A DNA stretch of 21,920 bases from Bacteriovoracaceae bacterium. GTDB taxonomy: Bacteria; Bdellovibrionota; Bacteriovoracia; Bacteriovoracales; Bacteriovoracaceae. Made by a program: the position numbers and the translations under genes. Every line of letters starts with the position of its first letter. Position 1 is the first letter of the stretch. The stretch covers positions 1-21,920 of the forward strand of contig CANEVK010000004.1 in the NCBI GenBank assembly GCA_947442115.1, given 5' to 3'. A model generated the notes under the pieces. It was given only the letters and a program-made list of their open reading frames with translations. It made no database searches and was not told the origin of the DNA. Of the stretch, positions 21,260 to 21,920 are shown in pieces.

Positions 21260-21920
21260 ATGAAAAACAAAATTTTTGTCTTATTTTTTATCTTATTTAA
21301 CCTTATGACTTCAGGGCAACTCCTCGCGAATGAAGAGGAAAGCAAGTACTATGAGGTTTCTCAAATTTTTCATGAGCGGGCCAACCGCCTTTCTTGCGAG
21401 TTTGTTTCAACTGAGCTTAAGAAAATTCAGTCGAAATCAGATGAGGAAATCCGTAATGAAATTGAAAAACACCTCGAGGATTTAGAGGTTTTCAAAGATT
21501 CTCTTCAAAATGACTCTCTCAAAGGTGAGGTCAATTTTGTTCAAGCAAAACTAAAAGAAATGTCCAACGATGGGTCAGCCAAAAAAAGATTCAAGAAGGG
21601 TCTAGAAAAAATTTGCTCTGGGGTCATTCAGCCTATTAAATTTTTATCTCGAGGAGTTGCTCTAGGTAATTCAGCCGTTCTTAAGACAGTTGCTTTTCCT
21701 CTCACTGGATTATTTTCATTTTGGAATGGCTTTTTTAATCGTCAAAAATCAGAGCTTGGAGCTTCTCAAGATTTTTTCTATCGTGCCTTTGGGCCTAAAA
21801 ATGGAATGTCGGGATACTTACTTGGTCTCGTCGGATCTGAAGCTTTGAATTTTCTTTTACACCCCAATCCCGTTACGCTTGGTTTGAATGCCTCAATTGC
21901 GATCGAAATGATAACAAATT
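21260..21920 (+). CDS. Secreted protein of unknown function, 3' end outside window
   Basis: The frame is open from the ATG at 21260 to the window end, giving 220 visible residues. It starts with a signal peptide (MKNKIFVLFFILFNLMTSGQ, cleavage after LLA at about 23). A charged helical region follows at about 24-118, rich in Glu, Lys and Ser with two cysteines (ANRLSCEF and LEKICSGV). After that come Gly/Phe-rich hydrophobic stretches such as FLSRGVALGNSAVLK and GLFSFWNGFFNRQ, and SGYLLGLVGSEALNFLL. I recognise no family. There is no Shine-Dalgarno; TATAAAAT at 21246-21253 lies just before the ATG. An upstream ATG at 21252 gives only a three-codon frame. Confidence 0.75.
   Translation, partial: MKNKIFVLFFILFNLMTSGQLLANEEESKYYEVSQIFHERANRLSCEFVSTELKKIQSKSDEEIRNEIEKHLEDLEVFKDSLQNDSLKGEVNFVQAKLKEMSNDGSAKKRFKKGLEKICSGVIQPIKFLSRGVALGNSAVLKTVAFPLTGLFSFWNGFFNRQKSELGASQDFFYRAFGPKNGMSGYLLGLVGSEALNFLLHPNPVTLGLNASIAIEMITN

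Noticed and set aside
1..21920. tRNA, rRNA, CRISPR, insertion sequence or phage attachment features
   Set aside because: I scanned for T-loop motifs, regularly spaced repeats, transposase-like proteins and integrase genes and found none.

Overview
The window is an AT-rich bacterial chromosome segment. Its gene content and protein style fit the Bdellovibrionota, probably a Bacteriovorax/Peredibacter-like relative of Bdellovibrio. This placement is an inference from flagellar, rod-shape, HD-GYP and TadG-like proteins with that flavour; no rRNA is present to confirm it. Coding density is high. There are no tRNAs, rRNAs, insertion sequences, CRISPR arrays or phage genes. Most of the window is core cell biology, with several uncharacterised envelope proteins between.

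Layout. (1) 1-3548, plus strand: a flagellar hook cluster, with the end of fliK, then flgD, a small TIGR02530-type flagellar operon protein and flgE, closed by a strong intrinsic terminator. (2) 3630-5691: a small secreted six-cysteine protein on plus, convergent with a minus-strand pair of a one-cluster ferredoxin and a membrane-anchored PpiD/SurA-like parvulin. (3) 5839-10326, plus strand: the elongasome operon mreC-mreD-mrdA-rodA, tightly overlapped, with no mreB adjacent. (4) 10393-10870: a MarR-type regulator whose start is overlaid by a perfect palindrome. (5) 14570 down to 10867, minus strand: a five-gene run of glutaredoxin-like protein, SAMHD1/YwfO-type HD phosphohydrolase, secreted protein, multi-pass membrane protein, and a coiled-coil rhodanese-fold protein lacking the catalytic cysteine. 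(6) 15247-14618, minus strand: a histone-H1-like Lys/Ala/Pro-repeat protein with a very acidic tail, with its own good sigma-70-type promoter and terminator. (7) 18080-15330, minus strand: a 916-residue orphan TadG-like protein. (8) 18081-18357: an intergenic region rich in nested inverted repeats, perhaps a structured RNA or long leader. (9) 18358-20663, plus strand: a zinc-ribbon membrane protein, ssb with terminator, and an HD-GYP c-di-GMP phosphodiesterase. (10) 20763-21920, plus strand: two secreted proteins, the second running off the window.

How it fits together. The flagellar and mre/mrd blocks build the hook and drive side-wall peptidoglycan synthesis. The parvulin probably folds exported proteins at the inner membrane. 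The HD-GYP protein would lower c-di-GMP. The best candidates for something undescribed are the five-gene minus-strand operon, the basic/acidic bipolar nucleoid-like protein, the orphan TadG-like protein, and the structured intergenic region near 18.2 kb.
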